Shown here one piece after another: positions 63,431 to 64,000 of a DNA stretch of 64,000 nt. The stretch is taken from the NCBI GenBank assembly GCA_964563165.1, contig CAZLWA010000099.1:1-64000 (forward strand), in the 5' to 3' direction. Both the position numbers and the translations under genes were made by a program. The notes under the pieces were generated by a model. That model saw only the letters and a program-made list of their open reading frames with translations, had not been told where the DNA came from and made no database searches. The stretch is from CAZLWA01 sp964563165. Its GTDB lineage: Bacteria; CLD3; SB21. Each line of letters starts with the position of its first letter. Positions within the stretch are counted from its first letter, which is position 1.

Positions 63431-64000
63431 TTACCGGTCCAGGTATCCGGCTCCGTCTTTGGTTTTATCATATTCATAGACATGCCGCGACAAATAGTAA
63501 ATAAAATTCGACGGCGTCCAAAAAACAATTCCGTAAAAGCCCCACAGCGGATCTCCAAGCAGCGTGCAGATCAACAGCGTCCACATGGAAATATTGCGAT
63601 TGGACTGCACCAGCCTGAAGTACGTGTCGATCCTACGGTAATCCTGAATGGTTTCGCCGTGCCGCTTGGTGAACAGGAAGCGAATGAGCCGGTCAAGGAA
63701 ATACGTCGGGATCACCCAGTACAGCGCCATAAAAGGAAATGCCATGACGTCGCCTTTTGAAAAATACAATGCCATCGCGACGTAATACAGATTCAAATAG
63801 GTGACGTCGGAAATATGATCCAGCTTGTCGCCGAAATCACTCGTGCGGATGGTGAGCCTTGCCAATTTTCCGTCTACTCCGTCCGTGACTCCTTTCGTCA
63901 GCGCCAGCGCAAGGGCAATGGCAAATTGTCCGGTGTAAAAAAACGGGATCGCACTAAATGCGAGGACGATATTAAACAAGGTCACCTGATTTGGCTGAAT
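63431..64000 (-). CDS. CDP-alcohol phosphatidyltransferase family protein, 5' end outside window
   Basis: The frame is open to the window edge, and the visible part is 189 codons. The edge-proximal residues QPNQVTLFNIVLAF match the TPNQxT opening of the family, so only a few to about 20 codons are missing. DGVDGKLARLTIRTSDFGDK continues into LDHISD, giving the full DGx2ARx8Gx3Dx3D catalytic motif. Six TM helices are expected. It makes a phospholipid, phosphoinositide or sugar-phosphodiester from a CDP-alcohol. It starts the visible part of the glycan operon. Confidence 0.9.
   Translation of the reverse strand: MQPNQVTLFNIVLAFSAIPFFYTGQFAIALALALTKGVTDGVDGKLARLTIRTSDFGDKLDHISDVTYLNLYYVAMALYFSKGDVMAFPFMALYWVIPTYFLDRLIRFLFTKRHGETIQDYRRIDTYFRLVQSNRNISMWTLLICTLLGDPLWGFYGIVFWTPSNFIYYLSRHVYEYDKTKDGAGYLDR

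Overview
The window looks like chromosome from a free-living, aerobic, Gram-negative bacterium of the FCB superphylum (Bacteroidota / Ignavibacteria / KSB1 / Calditrichota-like). The support is a TonB receptor with a carboxypeptidase-regulatory-like N-terminus, PorV/PorQ-like and helix-hairpin-helix outer-membrane proteins, secreted repeat proteins of FCB type, BamD, CsgG-like and PD40 propeller lipoproteins, and an alternative complex III joined to a caa3 oxidase as in Rhodothermus. The exact phylum cannot be fixed from this sequence. I saw no tRNA, rRNA, CRISPR array, phage or transposase gene.

Layout. 1-3.7 kb (minus): three secreted proteins, namely an open-ended protein of 84-residue repeats and two paralogous beta-helix proteins. 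4-9.7 kb: a DUF2911/TPR protein, a Rossmann oxidoreductase, a beta-CASP nuclease, an HtrA protease and a transaldolase-type aldolase. 10-15.7 kb (plus): uvrB, a TPR lipoprotein, a sigma factor with a probable anti-sigma partner, mobA and a YfiR-like protein. 15.7-27.3 kb (minus): a broken DUF4384-type gene, a 1129-residue WD40-caspase protein, a DUF2071 protein, an ABC exporter, nadD, bamD, a class II glutamine amidotransferase and an unrecognised 856-residue helical protein. 27.7-31.2 kb (plus): a TonB receptor and a propeller-like lipoprotein. 31.3-38.9 kb (minus): a CsgG-like protein, an acyl-CoA carboxylase beta subunit, a PD40 lipoprotein, an HhH-barrel protein and a PorV-like protein. 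39.2-42.7 kb (plus): SDR, exported superoxide dismutase, PCD dehydratase and an unrecognised 538-residue protein. 42.8-58.4 kb (minus): a respiratory supercluster running ctaB, actABCDEF, a small membrane protein, SCO, coxB, coxA, coxC, a subunit IV gene, a ctaA remnant, a second SCO and DUF420. 58.5-64 kb (minus): a glycan/lipid locus of epimerase, two GT4 glycosyltransferases, flippase and CDP-alcohol phosphotransferase.

How it works together. The respiratory cluster encodes a quinol-to-oxygen chain. ActA-F oxidise quinol, pass electrons through c-type hemes to CoxB (CuA plus heme c) and then to an A2-type CoxA. CtaB makes heme O, and the SCO and DUF420 proteins assemble the copper centres. 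The gene for heme A synthase is present only as a fragment, so heme A must be made from a copy elsewhere.

The most unusual layer is not coding. At least six gene junctions carry arrays of degenerate 7-bp tandem repeats, which in one common reading frame are mostly of the type YARTNNN. They start exactly at, or even encode, stop codons and sometimes start codons. A seventh array sits in frame inside the caspase gene. A second layer consists of 70-150 bp palindromic elements in intergenic gaps.
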